Shown here: positions 8,691 through 17,457 of the stretch, piece by piece
Layout of the letters: the number at the start of each line of letters is the position of its first letter
Position numbering within the stretch: position 1 is the stretch's first letter
Source: Nocardia terrae
GTDB taxonomy: Bacteria > Actinomycetota > Actinomycetes > Mycobacteriales > Mycobacteriaceae
Assembly (NCBI RefSeq): GCF_009760405.1
Contig: NZ_WRPP01000003.1
Location: 62,001 to 126,000 of the forward strand
Length of the DNA stretch: 64,000 nucleotides
Reading direction: 5' to 3'
The notes under the pieces: model-generated
Database searches by the model: none
The model's input: only the letters and a program-made list of their open reading frames with translations
What the model was told of the DNA's origin: nothing
Made by a program: the position numbers and the translations under genes

Positions 8691-9670
8691 AGACCACCTT
8701 CGCGGGAGCGATCAACCACGGACTGCGCCGCGCCCTGGAGGACGATCCGAAGGTCGTGCTCATGGGCGAGGACATCGGCCGCCTCGGCGGAGTCTTCCGG
8801 GTCACCGACACGCTGCAGAAGGATTTCGGCAACAACCGCGTCATCGATACCCCGCTGGCCGAATCCGGAATCGTCGGAACGGCTTTCGGAATGGCATTGC
8901 GGGGACTGCGGCCGGTCTGTGAAATCCAGTTCGACGGGTTCGTCTATCCGGCTTTCGACCAGATTGTCTCGCAGGTCGCGAAAATCCACTTCCGCACGGG
9001 CGGAAAGGTGGTCGCGCCCATCACCATTCGCATTCCCTTCGGCGGCGGCATCGGTTCGGTGGAGCATCACTCGGAATCCCCGGAGGCGTATTTCGCGCAC
9101 ACCGCGGGTCTGCGGGTGGTGTCGCCGAGCAATCCGGCCGACGCCTATCTGATGATCCGGCAGGCCGTCGCGCTCGACGATCCGGTGATCTTCTTCGAGC
9201 CGAAACGGCGATACTGGGACAAGACCGAGGTCGATTTCGACCGGCTGGACCGGGACGGCGGCCTGCCCCTGGACCAGGCGAGGGTGTGCGCCAGCGGCGA
9301 GGACGCCACCATCGTCGCCTACGGCGGCACCGTGGCCACCGCGCTGACCGCCGCCGATATCGCGGCGTCGGAAGGACATTCGATCGAGGTGATCGATCTG
9401 CGCAGCCTCTCCCCCATCGACTTCGACACCATCGAGACCTCGGTGCGGAAGACCGGCCGGCTGATCGTGGTGCACGAGGCCCCCGTATTCGCCGGGCTGG
9501 GAGCGGAAATCGCGGCGCGCATCACCGAACGCTGCTTCTACCAATTGGAATCGCCGGTATTGCGCGTCGGTGGCTTCGACGTCCCCTATCCCCCGGCTAA
9601 ACTCGAGCGGCATCACCTGCCCGACCCCGATCGCATTCTCGACGCGGTCGATCGCACTCTCGCAGCTTGA
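8687..9670 (+). CDS. bkdB: 2-oxoacid dehydrogenase E1 component, beta subunit
   Basis: 327 aa, transketolase-type beta subunit that completes the E1 active site. Conserved segments include LMGEDIGRLGGVFRVT, the family signature RVIDTPLAESGIVGTAFGMA, the FGGGIGSVEHHSESPEAYFAH loop (split: HHSESPEA) and VIDLRSLSPID. Start ATG 8687 overlaps the E1alpha stop in an ATGA, so the two are translationally coupled, as expected for obligate heterotetramer partners. Confidence 0.9.
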   Translation: MKTTFAGAINHGLRRALEDDPKVVLMGEDIGRLGGVFRVTDTLQKDFGNNRVIDTPLAESGIVGTAFGMALRGLRPVCEIQFDGFVYPAFDQIVSQVAKIHFRTGGKVVAPITIRIPFGGGIGSVEHHSESPEAYFAHTAGLRVVSPSNPADAYLMIRQAVALDDPVIFFEPKRRYWDKTEVDFDRLDRDGGLPLDQARVCASGEDATIVAYGGTVATALTAADIAASEGHSIEVIDLRSLSPIDFDTIETSVRKTGRLIVVHEAPVFAGLGAEIAARITERCFYQLESPVLRVGGFDVPYPPAKLERHHLPDPDRILDAVDRTLAA

Positions 9671-9693
9671 ACCGTTACACGGAGGAAAGCCCG

Positions 9694-11070
9694 GTGGATG
9701 ATCAACAGCAGGTCCAGGAATTCCGTTTGCCCGATCTCGGCGAGGGATTGGCGGATGCGGAATTGGTGTCGTGGGCGGTCGCGGTCGGCGACACGGTGGA
9801 ATTGAATCAGGTCATCGCCGAGGTCGAAACCGCGAAGGCGCAGGTGGCCCTGCCGAGCCCGTACGCGGGCACGGTGCTGGAACTGCTGGCCGAGCCGGGC
9901 GACACCGTGCCGGTGGGCGCGCCGTTGATCCGGGTGGGCACGGCCGCCGCCGCGGACGCGCCCGCCGAACGGCAGTCGGTGCTGGTCGGCTACGGACCCG
10001 ACAGCGAGCCGGTGTCGCGGCGGGCCGGCCGGGCGGCCGCGAAAACGGCTGACGCAGCGGCCAATTCCGGCCCGCGCGCCATGGGCTCGGACGGGCCGGA
10101 GGGGCTCGGGAGTTCCGCTCCGGCGGGCCGACCGGCCGCCACCCCGGCCGCACGGAAGCTGGCCCGGGAGATCGGGATCGACCTGGCCGCCGTCATCGGC
10201 ACCGGGCCCCAGGGCGCGGTCACGGTGGAGGACCTGCACGGCATGCGGCCGGAATCCCTTGGCGCCGGGCATATTCCGATCCACACCCCGCCGCCCGCCA
10301 CCCTGTCGGCGCTACCCGCGCCCGAGGTGCCGCCGATGCACGGGAGCGGGCAGCGTATCGCCCCCGCCGAACGCGAGACCCGCACGCCCATCACCGGAAT
10401 CCGCAAGCGCACGGCCGCGGCCATGGTGGCCAGCGCCCAGCACATTCCGCAGGCGAGCACCTTCGTGACCACGGATTTCACCGCGTCCATGGAACTGCTC
10501 GAGCATCTGCGGGCCACACCCAGCTTCACCGGGCTGACCCTGACCCCGCTGGCGCTGGTCGCGCGGGCCGCGCTGGCCGCGCTCACCGACTTCCCGGGGA
10601 TCAATTCCTGCTGGGACGAGGCGAATCAGGAGATCATCACCAAGCACTACGTGAATCTCGGCTTCGCGGTGGCGACCGAGCGCGGGCTGCTGGTGCCGAA
10701 TCTGAAGGACGCACAGGGGTTCACGCTGCGCGATCTGTGCCTGGAGATCGCCGGGGTGGCGGGCAAGGCGCGCGCGGGCACCGCCACGCCGGCCGACCTC
10801 ACCGGGGGTACCTTCACCATTACCAATGTCGGCGTGTTCGGCGTGGATACCGGTGTGCCGCTGGTGAATCCGGGCGAGGGTGCCATCCTGTGCCTGGGCT
10901 CGATCCGCAAGCGCCCGTGGGTGCACCGCGACGAACTGGCCGTGCGGTGGGTGACCACCCTGGGGCTGAGCTTCGATCACCGCATGATCGACGGTGAGCA
11001 GGGTTCGCGGTTCCTGGCGAGCGTGGCCGCGCTGCTGGAGGATCCGCTCACCCTGCTCGGCCGGGTCTAG
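9694..11070 (+). CDS. bkdC: Dihydrolipoamide acyltransferase E2 (lipoyl, subunit-binding and catalytic domains)
   Basis: 458 aa. A lipoyl domain occupies residues 8-85 with the lipoylated Lys48 in VETAKAQ; the E1/E3-binding domain is near residues 145-180 (TPAARKLAREIGIDL ... GAVTVEDL); the catalytic domain ends with DHRMIDG, His429 and Asp433 being the active-site pair. GTG 9694 is chosen because GGAGGAAA at 9681-9688 sits just upstream; an upstream in-frame TTG at 9667 would overlap the E1beta stop but lacks a ribosome site. Only one lipoyl domain. Last gene of the operon. Confidence 0.9.
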   Translation: MDDQQQVQEFRLPDLGEGLADAELVSWAVAVGDTVELNQVIAEVETAKAQVALPSPYAGTVLELLAEPGDTVPVGAPLIRVGTAAAADAPAERQSVLVGYGPDSEPVSRRAGRAAAKTADAAANSGPRAMGSDGPEGLGSSAPAGRPAATPAARKLAREIGIDLAAVIGTGPQGAVTVEDLHGMRPESLGAGHIPIHTPPPATLSALPAPEVPPMHGSGQRIAPAERETRTPITGIRKRTAAAMVASAQHIPQASTFVTTDFTASMELLEHLRATPSFTGLTLTPLALVARAALAALTDFPGINSCWDEANQEIITKHYVNLGFAVATERGLLVPNLKDAQGFTLRDLCLEIAGVAGKARAGTATPADLTGGTFTITNVGVFGVDTGVPLVNPGEGAILCLGSIRKRPWVHRDELAVRWVTTLGLSFDHRMIDGEQGSRFLASVAALLEDPLTLLGRV

Positions 11071-11083
11071 CTCGCGGTTCGAA

Positions 11084-11524
11084 TCAGCCCTCGGCAGCGG
11101 CCGCGGTGACGACCAGAGGTTCGGCGGCCGCGCGGATGACCTCCGGGATCGGCACCGGCTTGCGCGTCACCTCGTCCACATAGACGTGCACGAAAGTGCC
11201 GGTGGCGGCCAGCGAGAGGCTGTCGCCGTTGTCGCGGAAGATGGCCAGCTCGTAGCTGATGCTGGAGTTGCCCAGGCGAGCGATACGGATGCCGACCCGC
11301 AGCAGGTCCGGGAAGCTCAGCGAGTCCTGAAACTTGCAGGAGGTCTCCGCGACGATGCCGATCGCCGGTAGGTCCCGGATATCCGTGCCGGTCGCGTGAA
11401 TCAGCCACGCGTTCACGGCCGTGTCGAAGTACGAGTAGTACGTCACGTTGTTCACGTGCCCGTAGTGGTCGTTGTCCGCCCAGCGCGTCGGCACGGGCCA
11501 GAGCACCGGGTATGCCTCCGTCAT
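11084..11524 (-). CDS. Hotdog-fold acyl-CoA thioesterase (4-HBA-CoA/YbgC type)
   Basis: 146 aa, single hotdog domain. The catalytic signature is RWADNDHYGHVNNVTYYSYFD, with the conserved Asp in the WADND segment, followed by ETSCKFQDSLSFPDLLRVG. Hydrolyses acyl-CoA esters; chain preference cannot be read. Start ATG 11524 has GGAGGG five bases upstream. It converges on the E2 gene. Its leader holds nested inverted repeats (11528-11650) that include the complement of its own ribosome site. Confidence 0.9.
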   Translation of the reverse strand: MTEAYPVLWPVPTRWADNDHYGHVNNVTYYSYFDTAVNAWLIHATGTDIRDLPAIGIVAETSCKFQDSLSFPDLLRVGIRIARLGNSSISYELAIFRDNGDSLSLAATGTFVHVYVDEVTRKPVPIPEVIRAAAEPLVVTAAAAEG

Positions 11525-11527
11525 TTT

Positions 11528-11650
11528 GCCCTCCGCTTCGCTCCGGGGCGGGTTCGCGGCCCCGAAGTCTCGATTCTTCCCTCCCGCCGCTCCCCCGCTC
11601 CAAGGCGGAGGGCTATCGAGCCGCAGTCCAGAATCGAGACGGCCGCGAAC
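11528..11650. repeat. Nested inverted repeats in the thioesterase leader
   Basis: Outer arms: GTTCGCGGCC (11552-11561) plus GTCTCGATTCT (11567-11577) pair with the contiguous reverse complement at 11630-11650, the left side carrying five extra bases. Inner pair: GCCCTCCGC at 11528-11536, which on the minus strand is the thioesterase ribosome site, matches in reverse complement GCGGAGGGC at 11605-11613. The element fills most of the gap between the AraC stop and the thioesterase start. It could be a translational control hairpin, a terminator for the AraC gene, or a small palindromic insertion. Confidence 0.6.
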
Positions 11651-11712
11651 CTTCGAGTGGCGGGACACCGAGGTTGAACCTTAGCTGCTCCACACCGAGG
11701 GCTCAGCGGTAC

Positions 11713-12669
11713 TCAGGCGGAGCGTTCGTCAGGGGTGGCGCGGTGGTCCCGGGGGCTGAGGCCGTAGTGGCGTTTGAAGGCGGTGGACAGGGCGAAGGCG
11801 CTGCCGTAGCCGACCCGGCGGGCAATGGATTCCAGGGTGGCGTCGGATTCGTGCAGCAGATCGGCGGCCAGGGCCAGCCGCCAATCGGTGAGGAAGGCCA
11901 TGGGCGGTTCGCCGACCAGTTCGGTGAAGCGGCGGGCCAGGGCGGCACGGGAGACGCCGACCTCGGCGGCCAGCGAGGCGACCGTCCACGGGTGGGCGGG
12001 ATTGTGCTGCATGAGACGCAGGGCCTTGCCGACCAGCGGATCGCCGTAGGCGTGATACCAGGCGGGGGCGTCGGCGCGGGAGAACCAGGCGCGCAGGGCG
12101 GCGATGAGCAGCAGGTCCAATAGTCGGTCCAGCATGGCGCCCTGGGCGGGCAGGTCCTTGGCGGACTCGTCGACCAGCAGATCCAGTACGCGGGAATCGA
12201 TTTCGCCGCGGCTGAGCACCGCGACCGGCGGCAGGGCGCGCAGCAGGCGGCGGCTGGCGGCGGATTCGTGTTCATAGGTGCCGGTGACCATCACGGTCTG
12301 GGCGTCGGCGCTGGTGCCCCAGCTGCGCACGCCCAGACTCAGTGTCTCGCACAGCACTTCGCCGTCCATGGTGGTGGTGACATTGCCGGGTTCGATCAGC
12401 ACCTGCGGCTCGGTGCCCGGATCGTCGGCGACGGTGTAGTGATCGGGTCCCCGGAAGATCGCGATATCGCCGGTGCGCAGCTGCCGCGGTGGCACCGGCT
12501 TGCCGCCCTTGGGGTCCGGCATCACCCACCCGCCGCCGCGCACCATCGCCACCAGGGTCAGCGGCGCTTCGTCGCGAATGTGCAGGGACCAGGGCGGGTC
12601 GAACGACGAGCGCATGACGAACGCCGCTCGCGCGCGTGGTCCTTCGAGCAGGCTGGCCAACGCATCCAT
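11713..12669 (-). CDS. AraC-family regulator with N-terminal cupin domain
   Basis: 318 aa. Residues about 1-190 form a cupin-type sensor domain (AraC_binding_2/cupin_6; LRTGDIAIFRGPDHYTVADD). The C-terminal 100 residues hold two HTH motifs: WTVASLAAEVGVSRAALARR and LESIARRVGYGSAFALSTAF, ending with the typical HYGLSPRDHR. Start ATG 12669. Divergent, with a 74-bp gap, from an NmrA-like oxidoreductase gene, the classic arrangement of this subfamily, which commonly activates the neighbouring oxidoreductase. Effector unknown. Confidence 0.9.
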   Translation of the reverse strand: MDALASLLEGPRARAAFVMRSSFDPPWSLHIRDEAPLTLVAMVRGGGWVMPDPKGGKPVPPRQLRTGDIAIFRGPDHYTVADDPGTEPQVLIEPGNVTTTMDGEVLCETLSLGVRSWGTSADAQTVMVTGTYEHESAASRRLLRALPPVAVLSRGEIDSRVLDLLVDESAKDLPAQGAMLDRLLDLLLIAALRAWFSRADAPAWYHAYGDPLVGKALRLMQHNPAHPWTVASLAAEVGVSRAALARRFTELVGEPPMAFLTDWRLALAADLLHESDATLESIARRVGYGSAFALSTAFKRHYGLSPRDHRATPDERSA

Positions 12670-12743
12670 GACAAAGACGATGGCAAATGCGTACGCGCTT
12701 CTCAACCATGTTCGCGCTCGCGACATCCCGGTGTACTCGATAC

Positions 12744-13601
12744 ATGATCATCGAACACACTCCCAACAGCGAAAACACCGTTCTCGTGCTCGGCGCGACC
12801 GGGAAGACCGGACGCCGGGTGGCCGCCCTGCTGAGCGCGCGCGGGGTGCCGGTGCGGTCCGGTTCGCGCTCGGCCGCAATCCCGTTCGACTGGACCGACC
12901 GGGGCACCTGGGCCGCCGCGCTGGCCGGCGCGGACGCCGTGTACGTGGCCTATCAGCCCGATCTGGCGGTGCCCGGCGCGCCCGCCGATATCAAGGCGCT
13001 GTGCGTCGCGGCCGCGGCCGCGGGCGTGCGCAAGCTCGTACTGCTGTCCGGGCGCGGCGAGCCCGAGGCGCTGGAATGTGAAGCGATCGTGCGGGATTCG
13101 GGGCTGAGCTGGACCGTCGTGCGGTGCGCGTGGTTCGACCAGAACTTCAGCGAGGGCGCTTTCACCGATTTCATCCTGGCCGGTGAGGTGGCCCTGCCCG
13201 CCGGGGAGGTGCCGGAGCCGTTCGTGCACGCGGACGATATCGCCGAGGTGGCGGTGGCGGCACTGCTCGACGATCGGCATGCCGGGGAAATCTACGAACT
13301 GACCGGTCCGCGCTCGCTCACCTTCGCCGAGGCGGTGGCCGAGATCGCGGCGGCGTCCGGGCGGGAGATCGCCTTCATCCCGCTCACCCGAACCGATTTC
13401 GTGGCCGCGCTGACCTCCTACGGGGTGCCCGCCGACGAGATCAGCCTGCTCGACTACCTGTTCGGGACCGTGCTCGACGGGCGCAACTCGGACCTCGCCG
13501 ACGGGGTGCGCCGGGCCCTCGGACGCGAGCCCCGCGACTTCGCGGAGTACGCGCGCGACATGGCGGATTCCGGTGTGTGGTCGGTCACGGCGGACGCGTA
13601 A
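12744..13601 (+). CDS. NmrA-like NAD(P)-binding protein / atypical short-chain reductase
   Basis: 285 aa. An N-terminal Rossmann motif VLVLGATGKTGRRV (residues 12-25) identifies the NmrA/atypical SDR class; VRCAWFDQNFSEGAF and PFVHADDIAEVAVAAL are typical downstream segments. No canonical YxxxK catalytic pair, so it may be a redox sensor or a quinone/NADPH-binding protein rather than a classical dehydrogenase. Divergent from the AraC gene, its likely activator. Confidence 0.88.
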   Translation: MIIEHTPNSENTVLVLGATGKTGRRVAALLSARGVPVRSGSRSAAIPFDWTDRGTWAAALAGADAVYVAYQPDLAVPGAPADIKALCVAAAAAGVRKLVLLSGRGEPEALECEAIVRDSGLSWTVVRCAWFDQNFSEGAFTDFILAGEVALPAGEVPEPFVHADDIAEVAVAALLDDRHAGEIYELTGPRSLTFAEAVAEIAAASGREIAFIPLTRTDFVAALTSYGVPADEISLLDYLFGTVLDGRNSDLADGVRRALGREPRDFAEYARDMADSGVWSVTADA

Positions 13602-13739
13602 CCTGTCGGTGCCCGCGCCTAAAATGGGTATCAATCAGGTTGTACCGCAAAAGATTCGGATCCACGGCCCGGAACGTCAGCGCAGCCGCGAAGGGTGCAG
13701 GACGGGGAGTTGCCGGGTGCACCCGGTAGCGTCGTATCG

Positions 13740-15284
13740 ATGGCCGCTACGACGCCCGCTCCCCGGATCCGGAAGGCGCGCCTGGCACTGTTCGCGGTGT
13801 TCGGGCTCAACGGGATGCTCTCGGCCGTCTGGATCGTGCACATTCCCGCCGTCACCGCGCGCACCGGCGTCGCACCCGCCACCCTGGGCATGCTGATCCT
13901 GCTCATGGCGGCCTGCGCCATCCTCGGCATGCAGGCCGCCGGGCCCCTGGCCGACCGCTTCGGCAGCCGCACCCTCACCGCCCTCGCCGCCACCCTCCTC
14001 TCCCTGGCTCTGCTCGGCCCCGCCTACGCCGACTCCCCCGTCACCCTCGGATTGGCCCTGTCCGCCTTCGGTTTCGGCAACGGCGCGATCGACGTCTCCA
14101 TGAACGCCCAGGCCGTCCACATCGAACGCGCCTACCCCCGCCCCATCATGTCCGCCTTCCACGCCTTCTTCTCCTGCGGCGGCTTCCTCGGCTCCGCCTT
14201 CGGCGCAGCCACCCAGCACGCCCACTGGCCGGTGCATGCCACCTTCGCCCTGTCGAGCGCCTTCGGCCTCGCCACGGTCGCCGCCGCGATTCCGAAACTC
14301 CTCCCCCACTCCGAGACCCGCGCGCACTCGGTCCCGAACCCGTCCGCACCGAGCGCCGAAGCCACCGCCGTCCACGGCCGCTGCCCCGACGCTGCGGCCG
14401 CGGATGACCGATCGGACCCGCGACCGAATCATGAATCTGTGTTCGGCAGCGCTGCGATCGACGCCGATCCCGGTACAGCCCAGCATCTTCCAGCGCCCTC
14501 AGGGGCCGCGACGCCGACCGAGGGCAGCCCCGTGCCCGGCGCGGAGCCCGTCCTGGGCAGGGCGCTCACCTCCGAATCGGCTGAGGCCGGTCCGACGGCA
14601 TGGCGCGACACCACGAACCGCCCCGCGACCCGGAACGGCGGTGATCAGCCGGGCACCGTCGGGGATCCGGTGGCGACCGCCGGTTCGACCTCGGCTCGCG
14701 TCGGTGACGCGGGACGAATCGGGCGGAAGGTGCTGGCGCTGGGGTTGATCGCGTTCGCGCTGTTGATGGCGGAGGGGGTGGCGGCGGATTGGAGTGCGCT
14801 GCAGGTGAAGGGGCGGTTGGCGGTGGAGGCGGGGACGGCGGCGCTGGCGTTCACGGGGTTCTCGCTGACGATGACGCTCGGCCGGTTCGGGGCCGACCGG
14901 GTGAGCGCGCGTTTCGGGCGGGTGGCGATCGTGCGGTGGGGAACGGTGCTGGCGGCCATCGGGTTCGGGCTCGTCATCGTGTCGGGTTGGCTGCCGCTCA
15001 CCCTGCTGGGTTGGACGCTGTGCGGGGTCGGGCTGGCCGGGGGTGTGCCGCAGGTGTTCACGGCGGCGGGGAACATGGGCTCGAAGACCTCCGCCACGGA
15101 TATGTCGCGGGTTTTCGGACTCGGATATGTCGGCCTGCTGGCCGGACCGGCGATCATCGGCTGGCTGAGCAAACTCATGCCGCTCACCGTCGCGATGGTG
15201 GTGCCGCTGCTGGCGATGCTGGCGTGCGCGTGGGGTGCTCGGGCCGTTGCCGCATCGAGCCCGGCGCACCCGTCCGGCCGTTGA
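13740..15284 (+). CDS. MFS transporter with an unusually long central loop
   Basis: 514 aa membrane transporter, close to the FucP/YbjJ-like MFS group by its ADRFGSRTLTALAA and IDVSMNAQAVHIERAY segments. Six helices lie in residues 15-185 and six in about 330-505. Between them is a roughly 140-residue Pro/Ala/Ser/Thr/Asp-rich cytoplasmic loop (about 188-328) with no recognisable domain, several times the usual length. The first half uses mostly C-ending codons and the second mostly G-ending ones. Start ATG 13740; substrate unknown. Confidence 0.85.
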   Translation: MAATTPAPRIRKARLALFAVFGLNGMLSAVWIVHIPAVTARTGVAPATLGMLILLMAACAILGMQAAGPLADRFGSRTLTALAATLLSLALLGPAYADSPVTLGLALSAFGFGNGAIDVSMNAQAVHIERAYPRPIMSAFHAFFSCGGFLGSAFGAATQHAHWPVHATFALSSAFGLATVAAAIPKLLPHSETRAHSVPNPSAPSAEATAVHGRCPDAAAADDRSDPRPNHESVFGSAAIDADPGTAQHLPAPSGAATPTEGSPVPGAEPVLGRALTSESAEAGPTAWRDTTNRPATRNGGDQPGTVGDPVATAGSTSARVGDAGRIGRKVLALGLIAFALLMAEGVAADWSALQVKGRLAVEAGTAALAFTGFSLTMTLGRFGADRVSARFGRVAIVRWGTVLAAIGFGLVIVSGWLPLTLLGWTLCGVGLAGGVPQVFTAAGNMGSKTSATDMSRVFGLGYVGLLAGPAIIGWLSKLMPLTVAMVVPLLAMLACAWGARAVAASSPAHPSGR

Positions 15285-15364
15285 GTTCGTCGGCGCTGTG
15301 CCGCAAACGATCCCGCCATTCCGGCGCGGGATGGCGGATCGGCTCGCACTCGGCCGACGGCCGG

Positions 15365-15901
15365 TCAGGCGCTGCGGCTGGGCCGTTCCCTGGCGGTGGC
15401 ACCGTAGTCCCCGATGACCTCGGCGTGGTCGAGGAAGTCATCGACCATGCGGTGGTTGAGGCGGGCCAATGCCTCGAGGTCTTCGGTGTCCCACTCGGCG
15501 AGGGCGTCTCTCATCCAGCCGCGCATGACCTGGCGGATGGCCTCGACGGCGCTGCGACCCGAGGCGGTGGGCCGAACCAGTTGGGCGCGACGGTCGCCTG
15601 GGTCGGCGACACGCTCCACATAGCCCGCCTTCTCCAGCCGCTGGATCTGGCGGCTCACGTGCGGCGCCTCCACATCGAGGCGAGTGGCCAACTCCCCCAG
15701 TCGCATCGGCTCGTCGGCGTCGGCGAGCAGTCGCAGCAGCGGCACGCTGGCACGGTCCATGCTGAAACCGCACTGGACCATGGCCTGGTCGTGGCGGCGG
15801 ACCCGGGTCAGCAGATAGGCGACGCGGGCCAGCGCACGCTCCAGTTCCACGATGTGACCTGCGTCAACTTCAGTGGCGGTGGTGGCTTCGGATCGCGGCA
15901 T
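15365..15901 (-). CDS. MarR-family transcriptional regulator
   Basis: 178 aa. The winged HTH is visible as PMRLGELATRLDVEAPHVSR ... QIQRLEKAGYVERVADPGDRR, with the wing DPGDRRAQLVRPT. Divergent from a drug-efflux-type MFS gene with 59 bp between the starts, a gap filled by two inverted repeats, so autoregulation and repression of the exporter are inferred. Inducer unknown, probably a small aromatic or amphipathic compound. Confidence 0.92.
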   Translation of the reverse strand: MPRSEATTATEVDAGHIVELERALARVAYLLTRVRRHDQAMVQCGFSMDRASVPLLRLLADADEPMRLGELATRLDVEAPHVSRQIQRLEKAGYVERVADPGDRRAQLVRPTASGRSAVEAIRQVMRGWMRDALAEWDTEDLEALARLNHRMVDDFLDHAEVIGDYGATARERPSRSA

Positions 15902-15903
15902 GT

Positions 15904-15945
15904 GGTTATCTTACGTAACCCATTTACTTAATTTTGGTAAGTAAA
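15904..15945. promoter_or_regulatory. Two MarR-type inverted-repeat operators
   Basis: Site 1: GGTTA (15904-15908) and TAACC (15916-15920) around seven bases. Site 2: TTTACTTA (15923-15930) and TAAGTAAA (15938-15945), exact complements around seven bases. Both have the same arm-to-arm spacing and lie between the divergent MarR and MFS starts. The AT-rich composition stands out from the region. Confidence 0.7.
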
Positions 15946-15960
15946 CCAAAGGATCGCCGC

Positions 15961-17403
15961 ATGACTACGACCGCTGTCGGTCAGGTCGACGGGACCAAAC
16001 CCGACGATCATTCGAAGGCCCATCTCGGCCTCACCCTGCTCGCGCTGTGTGCGGCCGGTCTGGTCGTATCGCTGCAGCAGACCGTCGTGATTCCGCTGCT
16101 GCCGCGCTTCATCGTGCAGTTGAACACCGACGTCGCCGGCGTCACCTGGCTGTTCACCGCCGCCCTGCTCTCGGGCGCGGTTGCCACGCCGTTGCTTTCG
16201 CGCTTCGGCGATATGTACGGCAAGAAGCCGATGGTCATGGTCACCATGGGCGTGCTCATCGTGGGCTCGGTCGTGTGCGCGTTCGCCACCACGCTGCCCG
16301 TCTACATCATCGGCCGTGCGCTGCAAGGCATCTCGTCGGCCATGATCCCCCTCGCCATCGGCATCATCCGCGACACCTTCCCGCGCGAACGACTGGTCGG
16401 CGCCATCGGCATCGTCTCCGGCACCATGGGCGTCGGCGGGACCGTCGGCCTGCTCGCCACCGGCATCATCGCCAACCACACCACCAACCCGCACCCGGTC
16501 TTCTGGCTGACCGCGGGCCTCGGCGTGATCGCCACCGTGCTGATCCAGGTGAGCGCCAAGAACAATGGCGTGCGCCACGGCGGCAAGCCCGACTACATCG
16601 GCGCGGCCCTGCTCGCCGCGCTGCTCGTCTGCCTGCTGCTCGGCATCAGCGAGGGCCCGCGCTGGGGCTGGGGCTCCGGCTCCACCATCGCGCTGTTCGT
16701 GGCCGCCGCGGCGCTGGCCGCCGTGTGGGTGTTCGTGGAACTCAAGGTCGAACAGCCGCTGGTGCGTCTCCAGCTGCTGGTCGGGCCGCAGTCGCTGTCG
16801 GCCAATATCGCCTCGGCGCTGCTCGGCTTCTCCATGTTCGGCGCGTTCTCGCTGGTCTCCAACTTCATTCAGAGCCCGGCAGACAAGCTCGGCTACGGCC
16901 TGTCCGGCAGCGTGCTCGACGTCGGCCTCTACGGCATTCCGAGCGCGGCGCTGATGACGTTCTTCTCGTTCAACACCGGACGCATCTCGGCCAGGATCGG
17001 GCCCGCCTACACCCTCGCCATCGGAGCGGTGTTCGCCGGACTGTCCATGGGCTGGCTGGCCTTCTCGCACGGGCACGGCTACGACATGATCATCGCGAAC
17101 GTGCTGCAGGGCACCGGTTTCGGCATCGGCTATGCGGCACTCGGCACCCTGGCCGTGCAGCACGTGCCGATGAGCGAGAGCGGCATCGCCTCGGGCATCA
17201 ACTCTTTGGTCCGTACCGCCGGCGGCTCGATCGCCGGTGCGATCACGGGCTCGATCCTCACCGCGCACGTGCTGCACCTCGCACCGCATGTGACGCCGCC
17301 GACCGAGGGTGCGTATGTCGCCAGCTTCGCGACCCTGGCCATCGGCGCGTTCGGCGCGGCGGCGGTCGCTCTCGGCCACGGCATCCGCCACAAGGGGAAC
17401 TGA
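15961..17403 (+). CDS. MFS drug-efflux transporter (DHA2/EmrB type)
   Basis: 480 aa, about 14 membrane helices. Family marks are the helix-1 motif SLQQTVVIPLLPRFIVQL, motif A variant LLSRFGDMYGKKPM, and the QGISSAMIPLAIGIIRDTFP segment characteristic of DHA2 exporters. Probably exports toxic or xenobiotic compounds using the proton gradient. Start ATG 15961. Controlled by the divergent MarR gene, to judge from the operators; ends at a strong terminator. Confidence 0.9.
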   Translation: MTTTAVGQVDGTKPDDHSKAHLGLTLLALCAAGLVVSLQQTVVIPLLPRFIVQLNTDVAGVTWLFTAALLSGAVATPLLSRFGDMYGKKPMVMVTMGVLIVGSVVCAFATTLPVYIIGRALQGISSAMIPLAIGIIRDTFPRERLVGAIGIVSGTMGVGGTVGLLATGIIANHTTNPHPVFWLTAGLGVIATVLIQVSAKNNGVRHGGKPDYIGAALLAALLVCLLLGISEGPRWGWGSGSTIALFVAAAALAAVWVFVELKVEQPLVRLQLLVGPQSLSANIASALLGFSMFGAFSLVSNFIQSPADKLGYGLSGSVLDVGLYGIPSAALMTFFSFNTGRISARIGPAYTLAIGAVFAGLSMGWLAFSHGHGYDMIIANVLQGTGFGIGYAALGTLAVQHVPMSESGIASGINSLVRTAGGSIAGAITGSILTAHVLHLAPHVTPPTEGAYVASFATLAIGAFGAAAVALGHGIRHKGN

Positions 17404-17422
17404 CCAACTGTCGGGCAGAAAG

Positions 17423-17457
17423 GCCCACGCACGCCACCCGGCGTGCGTGGGCTTTTT
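17423..17457. terminator. Rho-independent terminator with T-run
   Basis: Stem 17423-17435 pairs perfectly over 13 bp with 17440-17452, loop ACCC, followed by TTTTT at 17453-17457. It ends the MFS gene on the plus strand and lies directly beside the stop of the convergent peptidase gene, so it may serve both. One of the few T-tailed terminators in the window. Confidence 0.9.
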
